Source: Mycobacterium sp. IS-3022 (GTDB lineage Bacteria; Actinomycetota; Actinomycetes; Mycobacteriales; Mycobacteriaceae). Taken from it: 64,000 bases of DNA. The DNA lies in assembly GCF_001500065.1 (NCBI RefSeq), contig NZ_LQIN01000034.1:186001-250000 (forward strand), given 5' to 3'. The translations under genes and the position numbers were made by a program. Position 1 is the first letter of the stretch. Each line of letters opens with the position of its first letter. This document shows, piece by piece, positions 41,264-49,956 of the stretch. The notes below the pieces were generated by a model, which made no database searches, was not told the origin of the DNA, and saw only the letters and a program-made list of their open reading frames with translations.

Positions 41264-41319
41264 CGGGTCGACCGAGACACCGAGTTCCACCTCTACGAGA
41301 TGGTGGTCCCGACGCAGAG

Positions 41320-41646
41320 TCAGTTACCGGTGCTCTCGGCGCCTTGGCCGCCTGCGGATTCCTCGCTGAATTTCGGGTTGCCCTCGTCGTCGAGCCAGTC
41401 GTTGACGGCGGTACCCGCGACCGCCCCGCCGCTGCCCGGCATCTTGGTGGTCGGCCGGTCCTCCTCGTAGGCCTTGTACATCTCTTTGGCCTTCTCACGA
41501 TGCTCGTCGGTGACGTCGGGCTTCTCGGTCGGCGGCGGTGTCTCCTGCTCGCTGGTGACCTGGTGGTGTTCGTCGGTTTCCGGTTCGGCTTTCCGCTGTT
41601 CGTCGGTGAGCCGATCGTCATCCTGCTGCTTGTCGTCGGTGCTCAT
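41320..41646 (-). CDS. Acidic, disordered hypothetical protein
   Basis: 108 residues. The first half is Gln/Glu/Asp/Thr-rich (MSTDDKQQDDDRLTDEQRKAE), then VTDEHREKAKEMYKAYEEDRPTTKMPGSGG and AGTAVNDWLDDEGNPKFSEE. No membrane segment or Cys. It is probably disordered in large part. I do not recognise a named family. The same strand as its neighbours but separate from both by 44-80 bases. Confidence 0.55.
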   Translation of the reverse strand: MSTDDKQQDDDRLTDEQRKAEPETDEHHQVTSEQETPPPTEKPDVTDEHREKAKEMYKAYEEDRPTTKMPGSGGAVAGTAVNDWLDDEGNPKFSEESAGGQGAESTGN

Positions 41647-41690
41647 GGCATATATCTGCCCGAACGTGTGATCCACCAAACAGAGGCGGG

Positions 41691-42383
41691 CTAACCAGTC
41701 GGCGCGGTGCGCAGCGCCGGCGGCAGGCTCGGCAGGAAGTGCCGGCGGGCGAAGGTGCGGATGTCGTCGGCGGACTCCAGCGGCTGGGTACTGGGCAGCA
41801 GCAGCACCATCGCCGCGTACCGCAAGGTGATGTCGGCCAGCTCCTCGATCGCCTGCTCGCCGATCCGCTCGGTGAACCCGGCTCCGAAGATGGTCCGCAA
41901 CGCCGCGGCCATCCGGGCGATCGCCGCCCCGTAATGCGTACGCGTGAGCTCGAGCAGCAGTGCCGGCTCATCGGTCAGCATTCGGTACAGCACCCGGTGG
42001 CGGCGGAACTTCAGGATCGAGAGCGTGAATGCCTCGACGTAGTGATTCGACTGCGGCCCAACTCGTTTGACCTCGTCGGCGATGTCGGCGAACAGCGCGA
42101 TGTTCTCGCGCTCGATCACTGCGGCGACGAGTTCGTTGCGGTTGGCGAATCGCCGGTAGATGGTGGTGCGGCTGACCCCGGCGCGACGGGCGACATCATC
42201 GAGTGCGACCCGGCGCACGCCGTGCCGCTCGAACTCGATGACGGCGGCGTCGAGGATGGCTTCCGTCGTGGGCGACGAATCAGGCCCCGTCGTGGGCGAC
42301 GAATCAGGCCCCGTCGTGGGCGACGAATCAGGGCCCGTCGCGGGCGACGAATCAGGGCCCGTCGCGGGCTCACGCCCGGGCAT
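41691..42383 (-). CDS. TetR-family regulator with repeated N-terminal tail
   Basis: 230 residues. HTH: VALDDVARRAGVSRTTIYRRFANRNELVAAVIERE (about 62-96), then a helical ligand domain. The N-terminal 40 residues consist of four copies of the octapeptide GPDSSP(A/T)T, encoded by 24-base tandem repeats. ATG 42383 has AAAAGGG upstream; ATG 42398 adds five residues. The 5-prime end overlaps the end of the DUF2236 gene, so they form one operon. The tail is unlikely to bind DNA specifically. Confidence 0.85.
   Translation of the reverse strand: MPGREPATGPDSSPATGPDSSPTTGPDSSPTTGPDSSPTTEAILDAAVIEFERHGVRRVALDDVARRAGVSRTTIYRRFANRNELVAAVIERENIALFADIADEVKRVGPQSNHYVEAFTLSILKFRRHRVLYRMLTDEPALLLELTRTHYGAAIARMAAALRTIFGAGFTERIGEQAIEELADITLRYAAMVLLLPSTQPLESADDIRTFARRHFLPSLPPALRTAPTG
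42265..42369. repeat. 24-base tandem repeat, 4.4 copies, in the TetR gene
   Basis: Units begin at 42265, 42289, 42313 and 42337, with a 9-base partial unit at 42361. Unit core GTCGTGGGCGACGAATCAGG; copies 1-2 and 3-4 differ by one or two bases. Because 24 is a multiple of three, copy-number change keeps the frame. This looks like a young, variable minisatellite. Confidence 0.9.
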
Positions 42384-43227
42384 AGCCCTTTTGCGCATAG
42401 CCGTTGTAGCGCACAGACATTGGCAGACGGTCCCACACCGAGTTGACCGGCCGCGACCGACACACCGCGGCGAAGCGCTGGTACCGCCGCTCCTGGCGGT
42501 CACTCCACGGCAGCTCGAGCAGCGCGCGGGCGCGTGGCGGCAGACCGCCGGTGGTCAGGAACGCCGCCAACGGGTTGAACACCGGGGCGATCAGCCGCCA
42601 CGCCCACCGCGGAACGCCTTTCGGGCAGGGCAAACCCTTCGTCACGTAGCCGACTCCGTACCGTGCGGTCCGGTGAGCGACGACGATCTCGTCGAGCATG
42701 CGGTCCCAGTAGCGCTCGAATTCGTCGTAGGTGGCAGGCATCGGCCGGTCGCTCACGCCATAGCGGCGGTACCACGTCTTCGACTCGAGGTAGATCTGTT
42801 CCTTGTCCTCACGGCTCAACCGCTTGACGAAGGTGTCGGCGAAGTACAGCACCTGATCGACGAACGTCGCGTGCGCCCAGAAGTAGGTGTCCGGGTCTAA
42901 CGCGTGATAGCGCTTGCCGTCCGGCATTTCACCTTTGATCTCGGTGTGGAAGTCGCGCACCTGGGTGCCGGGATGATCGTCGTCGGAGCCGTAGACGGTG
43001 TTGAAGATCGGCGGCAGGGAGCGCTTCACCCGGGCGGCGGTGTCGTCGAAGAACACCGAGTGGTCGAGCACGCCCTGGCCGAGTTCGGCGAGCATGTTCT
43101 GCAGCACCGCAGGCCGTGGCCCGATCAGGTACATCCGGTTGTCCCCGAAGTAGCGCCACACCAGCGACTGCGGCCCCAGCGGCAGGGCGTCGTCCACGCT
43201 GTCGTCTTTTTCCACCAACTCGGTCAT
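42370..43227 (-). CDS. DUF2236 (MpaB-like/oxygenase-type) protein
   Basis: 285 residues starting MTELVEKDD. Blocks: LVWRYFGDNRMYLIGPRPAVLQNMLAELGQGVLDHS near the N-terminus, YFWAHATFVDQVLYFADTFVKRLSRED, and TWYRRYGVSDRPMPATYDEFERYWDRML. Histidines in DHS, AHATF and AHRTARYG could bind haem, as in related latex-clearing and MpaB enzymes. Likely a haem- or metal-dependent oxygenase with unknown substrate. Probably controlled by the TetR gene that overlaps its 3-prime end. Confidence 0.82.
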   Translation of the reverse strand: MTELVEKDDSVDDALPLGPQSLVWRYFGDNRMYLIGPRPAVLQNMLAELGQGVLDHSVFFDDTAARVKRSLPPIFNTVYGSDDDHPGTQVRDFHTEIKGEMPDGKRYHALDPDTYFWAHATFVDQVLYFADTFVKRLSREDKEQIYLESKTWYRRYGVSDRPMPATYDEFERYWDRMLDEIVVAHRTARYGVGYVTKGLPCPKGVPRWAWRLIAPVFNPLAAFLTTGGLPPRARALLELPWSDRQERRYQRFAAVCRSRPVNSVWDRLPMSVRYNGYAQKGYARA

Positions 43228-43238
43228 TGGCACAGTGT

Positions 43239-43258
43239 TACAAATTCTGCACTTTGTA
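43239..43258. promoter_or_regulatory. Candidate operator upstream of the DUF2236-TetR operon
   Basis: TACAAA-8 bases-TTTGTA is an inverted repeat 12 bases before the DUF2236 ATG, in an AT-rich patch in otherwise GC-rich DNA. The patch likely holds the promoter. The downstream TetR protein is the natural candidate to bind it. Confidence 0.45.
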
Positions 43259-43342
43259 CCAAGTGGATGTGAGCGACCTCTCACCAACCGCGAGCGGCCT
43301 CTTTCTACGCGGTGCAGCGGGCGTGTCGCCGTGCAGACGCGG

Positions 43343-43594
43343 TCACCCGCGGGCGGGAGGAGGGCGGCGGCGGCGGAACCGTGCCACCGCGAGCACCGCC
43401 AGCACGCCCGCGACCGTCGCCAACACCAGCGCCAGCCCCAGCAGGGGCGCGCTGTACTCCACCGACGTCGTCGGGGGTTCGCCTTCGAGCACCGGCGCCA
43501 CCATGACCGTGGTGGTGGCCGCCAGCCAGCTCAGCACGCTGCCGACCGCCGCGGCGAGGGCCAGCATCAGCTCCAGCGTTGCCCGTACGGTCAT
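43343..43594 (-). CDS. Small two-helix membrane protein
   Basis: 83 residues, MTVRATLELMLALAAAVGSVLSWLAATTTVMVAP (helix 1), then SAPLLGLALVLATVAGVLAVLAVARFRRRRPP (helix 2 and basic end). ATG overlaps the stop of the DUF3093 gene (ATGA). It is the last of the chain of small membrane proteins after hemB. Possibly Rv0514-like (memory). Function unknown. Confidence 0.7.
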   Translation of the reverse strand: MTVRATLELMLALAAAVGSVLSWLAATTTVMVAPVLEGEPPTTSVEYSAPLLGLALVLATVAGVLAVLAVARFRRRRPPPARG

Positions 43595-44073
43595 GCCGGT
43601 GGGATGCGCTCTTCGATCAGCTGAGTCAGCGCCTCCCGCAGCCGCTGGTGCTTGCGCGCCCACGCCTGCGCGGTGCGGTCGTTGGTCAGCTTGAGCCCGA
43701 TGCCGGTGCGGCCACGCGGAACGCCGGTGAGCTCGCCGAGCGCCCGTGCCGCCTGCCACTTCGGCGTCTCGCTGCCGGTCGCTTCGGGGTAGACGCGGAC
43801 GATCTCGTCGGTGCGGATGCGTTCGGTGCCCTGCCGCAGGGTCTCCGGCGTCAGCTCGACCGAGGTGTGGATGCGCGCGGCCTTGACCTGGATCCCGAGG
43901 AAGCCGCTGACGAGCACGAGGAACACGCCGGGCATCAGCACCTGGAAGCCGTAGCCGGCGGACGCCTGGATCAACCCCATGGCGATCGCCGCCGCGGGCC
44001 CTGCCGCCACCCACCACCAGCTGGCTCCCTGCTCGTAGAACAGCACTTGGGGTCGGACCTGGTTGTCGGTCAC
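43591..44073 (-). CDS. DUF3093-like membrane protein
   Basis: 160 residues, GTG start. Two helices at about 18-60 after LFYEQGASWWWV, then a soluble domain ARIHTSVELTPETLRQGTERIRTDEIVRVYPEATG and GRTGIGLKLTNDRTAQAWARKH. The second part reads as a PH-like domain, typical for DUF3093. Cytoplasmic face assumed. GTGA and ATGA overlaps tie it to its neighbours. Confidence 0.7.
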   Translation of the reverse strand: MTDNQVRPQVLFYEQGASWWWVAAGPAAAIAMGLIQASAGYGFQVLMPGVFLVLVSGFLGIQVKAARIHTSVELTPETLRQGTERIRTDEIVRVYPEATGSETPKWQAARALGELTGVPRGRTGIGLKLTNDRTAQAWARKHQRLREALTQLIEERIPPA

Positions 44074-44441
44074 GTCGGTTCCTCTTGCTTCGCCGCACCC
44101 GGCCGGGTGACGAGGATCGCCCCGGCGATCAGCGGCAGGACCGCGATCAGGGTCACGATGTGCACGATGCCCCGCGCCGAGAGCAGCACGACGAACACGA
44201 CGATCGTCAACGACAGCGCGACACCCGCCCTGCGGAACCGGACATCACCGGTGCGGATCCGGCCGGCAAGGAATGCCATACCGGCGCCGGCGGCGACCGT
44301 GAGCATGCCCGCGCCGCGGAACAGGGCCGGCAGGTTCACCGAGGCGGCGATCAACCCGCCGACCATCAACATCACCGAGGCGACGACCCAGCACCAGAAG
44401 GCGGCGGTGACGACGCGGGTTCGCGGCGCGGGAGCGGTCAT
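44070..44441 (-). CDS. Four-helix membrane protein
   Basis: 123 residues with four hydrophobic segments (about 10-30, 35-55, 68-85, 90-112) and a GDVRFRRAGVALSL loop. The ATG is 20 bases downstream of the previous gene's stop; its stop overlaps the DUF3093 gene (GTGA). It shares the pattern of its 44462-44887 neighbour (helix pairs with SLFN/MLTV loops), so they may be distant paralogues. Function unknown. Confidence 0.65.
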   Translation of the reverse strand: MTAPAPRTRVVTAAFWCWVVASVMLMVGGLIAASVNLPALFRGAGMLTVAAGAGMAFLAGRIRTGDVRFRRAGVALSLTIVVFVVLLSARGIVHIVTLIAVLPLIAGAILVTRPGAAKQEEPT

Positions 44442-44461
44442 GGTCGGGTCAGCCTAACCCG

Positions 44462-44887
44462 TCACCGCGTGAAGTAATCTGTGGCGTCTTTGCGGTGCAA
44501 GAGATATGCGCCCCCGAGGATCAGCACCGACCCGAGGATGGCGGTGACGGCGTAGGCGACCGCGGCGGCGGCCGGACGGTCAGAGTTGAACAGGCTGGTC
44601 GCCACATAGACGACCACCGCCAGACCGGCGCCGGTCAGCACGGTGCGGGCCCACCGGTAGCCGTGCCGCATCAGGATCTGGAAGGTCAGTACGACGGCCG
44701 CAAGGATCACCACGAAGGTCACCGAGACCACCAGCACCGGGACCGGCAGCTCGCGAGCGCGATCGGTGACCAGTAGGTCGACGACATGCCCGACGACCAT
44801 CAGCGCAAGCGCCGCCACCCAGAGCCAGAAGCCGGTGTCGACGTCCTCCGGTCGGGCACCGGGCGCGGCGGGCGGTTCCGGGCTCAC
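44462..44887 (-). CDS. Four-helix membrane protein directly after hemB
   Basis: 141 residues, GTG start overlapping the hemB stop (GTGA). Pro-rich N-terminus VSPEPPAAPGARPEDVDTGF, then four helices (about 22-42, 52-75, 85-105, 113-133), ending LLHRKDATDYFTR. From memory, M. tuberculosis also has a membrane protein (Rv0513) after hemB. A role in haem export or handling would be speculation. Confidence 0.7.
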   Translation of the reverse strand: MSPEPPAAPGARPEDVDTGFWLWVAALALMVVGHVVDLLVTDRARELPVPVLVVSVTFVVILAAVVLTFQILMRHGYRWARTVLTGAGLAVVVYVATSLFNSDRPAAAAVAYAVTAILGSVLILGGAYLLHRKDATDYFTR

Positions 44888-45864
44888 GCCAACCAACCGG
44901 CGACGTCGGCCGCCCAGTACGTCAACACGATGTCGGCGCCCGCCCGCCGGATACCCATGAGGGTCTCCAGCGCGACGGTCTGCAGGTCGATCCAACCGTT
45001 GGCGGCCGCGGCGCTGATCATCGAATACTCGCCGGACACCTGGTAGGCGGCCACCGGCACGGGCGAGAGGTCCGCGGCCGCACGCACGACGTCGAGATAT
45101 CCCATCGCGGGCTTGACCATCACGATGTCGGCGCCCTCGTCGATGTCGAGTTCGACCTCGTGCAGTGCTTCCCGGGCGTTGCCCGGATTCTGTTGGTACG
45201 TACGGCGATCCCCGCGCAGGCTCGACCCCACCGCCTCCCGGAACGGGCCGTAGAAACCGGAGGCGAACTTCGCGGCGTAGGCCAGGATCACCGTGTCGGT
45301 GTGCCCCGCGGCGTCCAGGCCGTCCCGGATCGCTGCGACCTGGCCGTCCATCATGCCGCTCGGCCCGACCACGTGTGCACCCGAATCGGCTTGTGCCACA
45401 GCGAGTTCCACGTATCGTCGGTTGGTCAGGTCATTATCAACCCTGCCCGTCCCGTCCAAAATCCCGCAGTGGCCGTGGTCGGTGAACTCGTCGAGGCAGG
45501 TGTCGGCCATCAGCACCGTGTCGTCGCCGAGGTCCTTGGCGAGATCGCGCAGCGCGACGTTGAGAACGCCGTCCTCGGCCACCCCCGCAGACCCCGTTGG
45601 GTCCTTGTCCTCGTCGCGCGGCACGCCGAACAGCATCAGGCCGCCCACGCCCGCGGCCACGGCGTCGGCGGCGGCGCGACGCAGCGAGTCACGGGTGTGC
45701 TGCACGACACCGGGCATGGAACCGATTTCGCGTGGTTCATCGATGCCGTCGGCGACGAACATCGGCAGCACCAGTTGTCGTGGCTCCAAAGTGGTTTCGG
45801 CGACGAGTCGCCGCATCGCCGGCGTGGCGCGCAGCCTGCGCGGCCGATGCCTGGGAAAGCCCAC
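44884..45864 (-). CDS. hemB: Delta-aminolevulinic acid dehydratase (porphobilinogen synthase)
   Basis: 326 residues. It condenses two 5-aminolevulinates to porphobilinogen. The zinc-type metal ligands are in DTCLDEFTDHGHCG (C123, C133). Schiff-base lysines are K199 in LAYAAKFAS and K251 in VMVKPAMGYLD. The start GTG 45864 (VGFPRHRPRRLR) follows GAGGAG and matches the family N-terminus. Fourth gene of the hemA-hemC-hemD-hemB run. Confidence 0.97.
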   Translation of the reverse strand: MGFPRHRPRRLRATPAMRRLVAETTLEPRQLVLPMFVADGIDEPREIGSMPGVVQHTRDSLRRAAADAVAAGVGGLMLFGVPRDEDKDPTGSAGVAEDGVLNVALRDLAKDLGDDTVLMADTCLDEFTDHGHCGILDGTGRVDNDLTNRRYVELAVAQADSGAHVVGPSGMMDGQVAAIRDGLDAAGHTDTVILAYAAKFASGFYGPFREAVGSSLRGDRRTYQQNPGNAREALHEVELDIDEGADIVMVKPAMGYLDVVRAAADLSPVPVAAYQVSGEYSMISAAAANGWIDLQTVALETLMGIRRAGADIVLTYWAADVAGWLA

Positions 45865-45880
45865 TAGCGGCTCCTCGCGG

Positions 45881-47560
45881 TCAGCGACGCCGGCTCTTCT
45901 TACGCGGCGGCGGCAGTGCGCCCTCGGCGCGCAACCGGGCGGCGTGTTCGGCGAGCGCCTCCACCAGCGGCCCGACGGCCGCGACTTCGGGCTGCACATC
46001 CACCCGAAGGCCGAATTCGGCTGCGGTCTCGGCGGTTTTGGGCCCGATGCACGCGACGATGGTCCGCGCGTGCGGCTTGCCCGCGATGCCGACCAGGTTG
46101 CGAACCGTCGAGCTCGAGGTGAAGCAGACCGCGTCGAAGCCACCGGTCTTGATCATCTCGCGGGTGTGCGCGGGCGGCGGCGCGGCGCGCACCGTGCGGT
46201 AGGCCGTGACATCCTCGATCTCCCAACCACGTTCGCGCAGCCCCTCGGCCAGCGTCTCGGTGGCGATGTCGGCGCGCGGCAGCAGCACACGGTTCACCGG
46301 ATCGAAAACGTCGTCGTACGGCGGGAACTCATCGAGCAAGCCGAGCGACGATTGTTCGCCGGCCGGCACCAGTTCGGGGTTGATGCCGAACGCCCGCACC
46401 CGGTCGGCGGTGGCCTGGCCGACGCAGGCGATCTTCACCCCGGAGAAGGCCCGCGCGTCGAGACCGAACTCGTTGAACTTCTCCCACACCGCGCGTACCG
46501 CATTGGTGGAGGTGAACACCACCCACTGGAACCGGCCGTCGACCAGACCCTTGACCGCGCGCTCCATCTGCGCCGGGCTGCGCGGCGGCTCTACCGCGAT
46601 GGTGGGCACCTCGATGGGGAGCGCTCCGTGACCCACCAGCTTGTCGCTCATCTCGCCGGCCTGGTCCTTGGTGCGCGGCACCAGCACGGTCCAGCCGTAC
46701 AGCGCACGGCTTTCCCACCAGTTCAGCTTGGCGCGGTTGGCCACGGTCTTGCCGATGGTCACGACCAGGGGGCCGGCCAAGGGGCCGGCCGGCTCGATGC
46801 CCGTCGGCTTGTCCAGCACCGCCTTGTCGAGCAGCCCGTCCAGTGTCGTCTCGACCGAACGCTGTTGGCATGTTGTGCCGCTGGCCGTCACCACCACGGG
46901 CGTGGTGGCGGTGAGCCCGTACTCGATCAGCGTGCGCGCCGCATCGGCCAGGTGGGTCGCCGTGGCGTGCAGGATCAGCGGTCCCGGTGCGGCGGCCAGC
47001 GCGGCCCAGTCGACGTGCGGGTCGCGAACGTCGGCCACGGTGTGGGCCGAGCCCAGCGGCAGGCCCGCGTACGTGGGTACCGCCGTGGTGTCCGGCAGGC
47101 CCGGCACGATCTCGAAGTTCAGGTGCGACTTCGCCAGCGCCGACACCTCGCTGATCACCGCGTCCACCGACAGTGGATCCCCGGCGACCAGCCGCACCAC
47201 GTCGACACCCGTGCGGGCCTCGGCGATCAGCGTCTTGGCCACCTCGGCCGGATCGCCGACGGCCGACCGGATGTCGGGTCCGCCTGGGATCGTCGGCGCC
47301 TCATCGCCCCCGGCGTCGCCGTCGGCCGGCGCTGCCGCCGCGGGTTCGGGACCCGACGGGGGCGGCAGCTCGCTACCCACCAGGGCCAGCACCGCCTCCG
47401 GCACGTCGGGATCGGTGAACACCAGGGCGGCGTTGCCGAGCACGGTGCGGGCCCGCGTCGTCAGCAGTCCGGGGTCACCGGGACCCGAACCGACGAACGT
47501 GATGCGGCCCGGCTTCGGCTTGCGCCCCCGCCCGCTGGTCTGGCCTGTCATCTCAGTCAC
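45881..47560 (-). CDS. hemD: Fused uroporphyrinogen-III methyltransferase-like / uroporphyrinogen-III synthase
   Basis: 559 residues. The N-terminal half (about 15-260) has the SUMT fold: ITFVGSGPGDPGLLTTRA, VVRLVAGDPLSVDAVISEV and PGLPDTTAVPTYAGLPLG. A disordered insert (about 65-95) may affect catalysis. The C-terminal half (about 265-545) is HemD: LVPRTKDQAGEMSDKL, VFTSTNAVRAVWE, ACVGQATADRVRAFG and VCFTSSSTVRNLVG. HemD closes hydroxymethylbilane to uroporphyrinogen III. The methylase half may serve sirohaem or B12, or be partly degenerate. Known as cysG/hemD in mycobacteria. GTG start. Confidence 0.93.
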   Translation of the reverse strand: MTEMTGQTSGRGRKPKPGRITFVGSGPGDPGLLTTRARTVLGNAALVFTDPDVPEAVLALVGSELPPPSGPEPAAAAPADGDAGGDEAPTIPGGPDIRSAVGDPAEVAKTLIAEARTGVDVVRLVAGDPLSVDAVISEVSALAKSHLNFEIVPGLPDTTAVPTYAGLPLGSAHTVADVRDPHVDWAALAAAPGPLILHATATHLADAARTLIEYGLTATTPVVVTASGTTCQQRSVETTLDGLLDKAVLDKPTGIEPAGPLAGPLVVTIGKTVANRAKLNWWESRALYGWTVLVPRTKDQAGEMSDKLVGHGALPIEVPTIAVEPPRSPAQMERAVKGLVDGRFQWVVFTSTNAVRAVWEKFNEFGLDARAFSGVKIACVGQATADRVRAFGINPELVPAGEQSSLGLLDEFPPYDDVFDPVNRVLLPRADIATETLAEGLRERGWEIEDVTAYRTVRAAPPPAHTREMIKTGGFDAVCFTSSSTVRNLVGIAGKPHARTIVACIGPKTAETAAEFGLRVDVQPEVAAVGPLVEALAEHAARLRAEGALPPPRKKSRRR

Positions 47561-47605
47561 TCATCTCTCTGCTCTTCGCTCAACGCTCATCGCAGCTCTA
47601 CTGCT

Positions 47606-48538
47606 TCAATCGGCGTCCGCCATGAGCTCGCGCGCCCCCAGGTCGAACAACTCCTCGGCCACCGAGAGCCCCAGCTCCCGGGCCCGGTCGGGAGTGCCGA
47701 CGCCGGACGCGCGGATCACGTCGGATCCGTTCAGCGCCGCCACGCAGCCGCGCAGCGACACCTCTTCGAAGACGTTGCCGTCCTCATCGATGGACTCGAC
47801 CACCTCAGCGATCGCGCCCACCGGTGCGGAACAACCCGCCTCCAGTCGGGCGAGCAGGGCCCGTTCAGCGGTGACTGCGGCGCGCGTGTCGGCGTCGTCC
47901 AACTCCGCCAGCAGCGCGGCGAGCTCGGTGTCGTCCGCGCGGCACTCGACCGCGAGCGCACCTTGAGCCGGCGCTGGCAACATCTGCACCGACTCGAGAG
48001 TCTCGGTGACATCGGCCAGCCGCCCGATGCGAGCCAGTCCCGCCCGTGCGACTACGATGCCGTCGAGATCACCGTTGCTAACCCTGTTCAACCTGGTATC
48101 CAGGTTGCCTCTTAGGGGGCGGATTTCCAAACCGAGACCCAGTGCTCTAAGCTGTGCGGCCCGCCGCGGGCTCGACGTGCCGATCAGCGAGCCGGCCGGC
48201 AACTCTCCGAGCACCAGTCCGTCACGGGCGACCAGCGCGTCGCGCGGGTCTTCGCGCGGGGGGCTTGCAGCGATGACGAAACGCGGGTCGGCCGCGGTCG
48301 GCAAATCCTTGAAGGAGTGCACGGCGGCGTCCACCCGGCCGTCATCGATGGCCTCCCGCAGAGCGGCGGTGAACACGCCCACGCCGATGTCGGCGATGGG
48401 GCCCTGGTTGCGGTCGCCCTCGGTGGAGATGGTGACGAGTTCTGCGGCGTGCCCGTTGGCAATCAGCGCATCCCGGACCGTACCGGCCTGGGTGGTCGCC
48501 AGCAGGCTGCCCCGGGTGCCTATCCGAATTACAGTCAA
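47606..48538 (-). CDS. hemC: Hydroxymethylbilane synthase (porphobilinogen deaminase)
   Basis: 310 residues. It joins four porphobilinogens. Motifs: IRIGTRGSLLATTQA, HSFKDLPT, GTSSPRRAAQLRA, RGNLDTRLNRV, and RLEAGCSAPVGA with C236 holding the dipyrromethane cofactor. The start is TTG 48538 (TTG ACT GTA ATT), four bases after the hemA stop. No ATG or GTG precedes the conserved IRIGTRGS, so TTG is required. Confidence 0.95.
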   Translation of the reverse strand: MTVIRIGTRGSLLATTQAGTVRDALIANGHAAELVTISTEGDRNQGPIADIGVGVFTAALREAIDDGRVDAAVHSFKDLPTAADPRFVIAASPPREDPRDALVARDGLVLGELPAGSLIGTSSPRRAAQLRALGLGLEIRPLRGNLDTRLNRVSNGDLDGIVVARAGLARIGRLADVTETLESVQMLPAPAQGALAVECRADDTELAALLAELDDADTRAAVTAERALLARLEAGCSAPVGAIAEVVESIDEDGNVFEEVSLRGCVAALNGSDVIRASGVGTPDRARELGLSVAEELFDLGARELMADAD

Positions 48539-48541
48539 GCG

Positions 48542-49885
48542 TTACTCGGCCTTGTCGAAATCAGTTGGTATCAATGGCATTTCGGGGCCAGCGACGGCAT
48601 CGACGGCCTGTTGGTCGAGCTCGAACAACTCGCGCAGCGCCTCGGCGTAGCTGTCGCCGCCGGGTGCGCTGGCCAGCTGTTTGACCCGCACGGTCGGGGC
48701 GTGCAGCAGCTTGTCGACCACCCGGCGCACGGTCTTGGCGACCTCGTCGCGGTGAGCCGCGTCCAGCCCGGGCAGCCGGTTGTCCAGCCTGAGCAGTTCG
48801 GCCTCGACCACGTCGGCGGCGCGCTGCCGCAACGCGGTGACGGTCGGGGTGACCTCGGCCATTCGCTGACCGGCCAGATAATTGGCGACCTCGGCGGCGA
48901 CGATCGCGCGCGCGGCTTCGGCGTCGGAGGCGGCGGCGCGGGCCGACGGCTCACGCTGGATGCGCTCCATGTCCACCACGTAGACGCCGGGCAGCCCCGC
49001 CACCGCAGGATCGACGTCGCGGGGCATGCCGAGGTCGCAGATCACCAGCTGCTTGGGCTCTTGGCCGTGCGCCAGGCCGCGGTGCACGTCGGCCAGGGAG
49101 ACGACGGGCCGCACCGCGCCGGTGCAGCTGACGACCACGTCGGCGTCGGTGAGCAGCGGCGGCAGATGGTCGAACGGGAAGGCATGGGCCTCGATGCCCA
49201 ATTCGCGGACCTTCGCCGCGAGTCGCTTGGCCCGCGGCAGGCTGCGGTTCACGATGTGGATGCGATCGAGGCCGGCGCGGGTCAGATGCTTGGCGGCCAG
49301 CGAGCCCATCGCGCCCGCGCCGATCACCACCGCGGTGCGGCCGGCGAGCGAACCGAGCTTGCTTTCGGCCATGCCGAGCGCCACGGACACCACCGAGGCG
49401 CCGGCGGCGTCGATCCCGGTCTCCGTGTGCACCCGCTTGCCGACCGACAACGCCCGCTGCGACAGCTCGTGCAGCGTGCGGCCCACGGTGTGGTTGGCCT
49501 CGGCGGCCGCATAGGCGCGGCGCACCTGGCCGAGCACCTGCTGTTCTCCGATGACGGCGGAGTCCAGCCCGGAGGCGACGGCGAACAGGTGCTCGACGGC
49601 GGCTTCGGCGTAGCGCACGTAGGCGTATTTGGTGAGGTCGCCCAGGCCCATACCGGAGTGCTCGGAGAGCACCTGGCCGATGACCGACAAACCGCCGTGG
49701 AACGCCTCGACGACGGCGTAGACCTCGACCCGGTTGCAGGTGGACAGCACCATCGCCTCGGTGACGAGGGAGGACTGCAGCACCTTGTCGACGATCTTTG
49801 CCTGATCGGATTCATCGGTGCTGAGTTGTTCGAGCACCGACACCGGCGCGCTGCGGTGCGAAACCCCGAAAAGCAGCACGCTCAC
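48542..49885 (-). CDS. hemA: Glutamyl-tRNA reductase
   Basis: 447 residues. First committed step of C5 haem synthesis. MSVLLFGVSHRSAPVSVLEQL, LSTCNRVEVYAVV with active-site C50, GEQQVLGQVRRAYAAA, then the NADPH domain VVIGAGAMGSLAAKHL and the dimerisation domain ending PTDFDKAE. GTG start 49885. Leads the operon hemA-hemC-hemD-hemB. Its product glutamate-1-semialdehyde is used by HemL (33620). Confidence 0.97.
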   Translation of the reverse strand: MSVLLFGVSHRSAPVSVLEQLSTDESDQAKIVDKVLQSSLVTEAMVLSTCNRVEVYAVVEAFHGGLSVIGQVLSEHSGMGLGDLTKYAYVRYAEAAVEHLFAVASGLDSAVIGEQQVLGQVRRAYAAAEANHTVGRTLHELSQRALSVGKRVHTETGIDAAGASVVSVALGMAESKLGSLAGRTAVVIGAGAMGSLAAKHLTRAGLDRIHIVNRSLPRAKRLAAKVRELGIEAHAFPFDHLPPLLTDADVVVSCTGAVRPVVSLADVHRGLAHGQEPKQLVICDLGMPRDVDPAVAGLPGVYVVDMERIQREPSARAAASDAEAARAIVAAEVANYLAGQRMAEVTPTVTALRQRAADVVEAELLRLDNRLPGLDAAHRDEVAKTVRRVVDKLLHAPTVRVKQLASAPGGDSYAEALRELFELDQQAVDAVAGPEMPLIPTDFDKAE

Positions 49886-49956
49886 GGCTTAATCACCACG
49901 TCATCCACGGTAGTCGGTGAACAGTTAGGTGACCAAATTCCTGCCGGAGGCCGCAG

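Noticed and set aside
42265..42369. Direct repeats considered as a CRISPR array
   Set aside because: Units are contiguous without spacers and lie in a coding frame.
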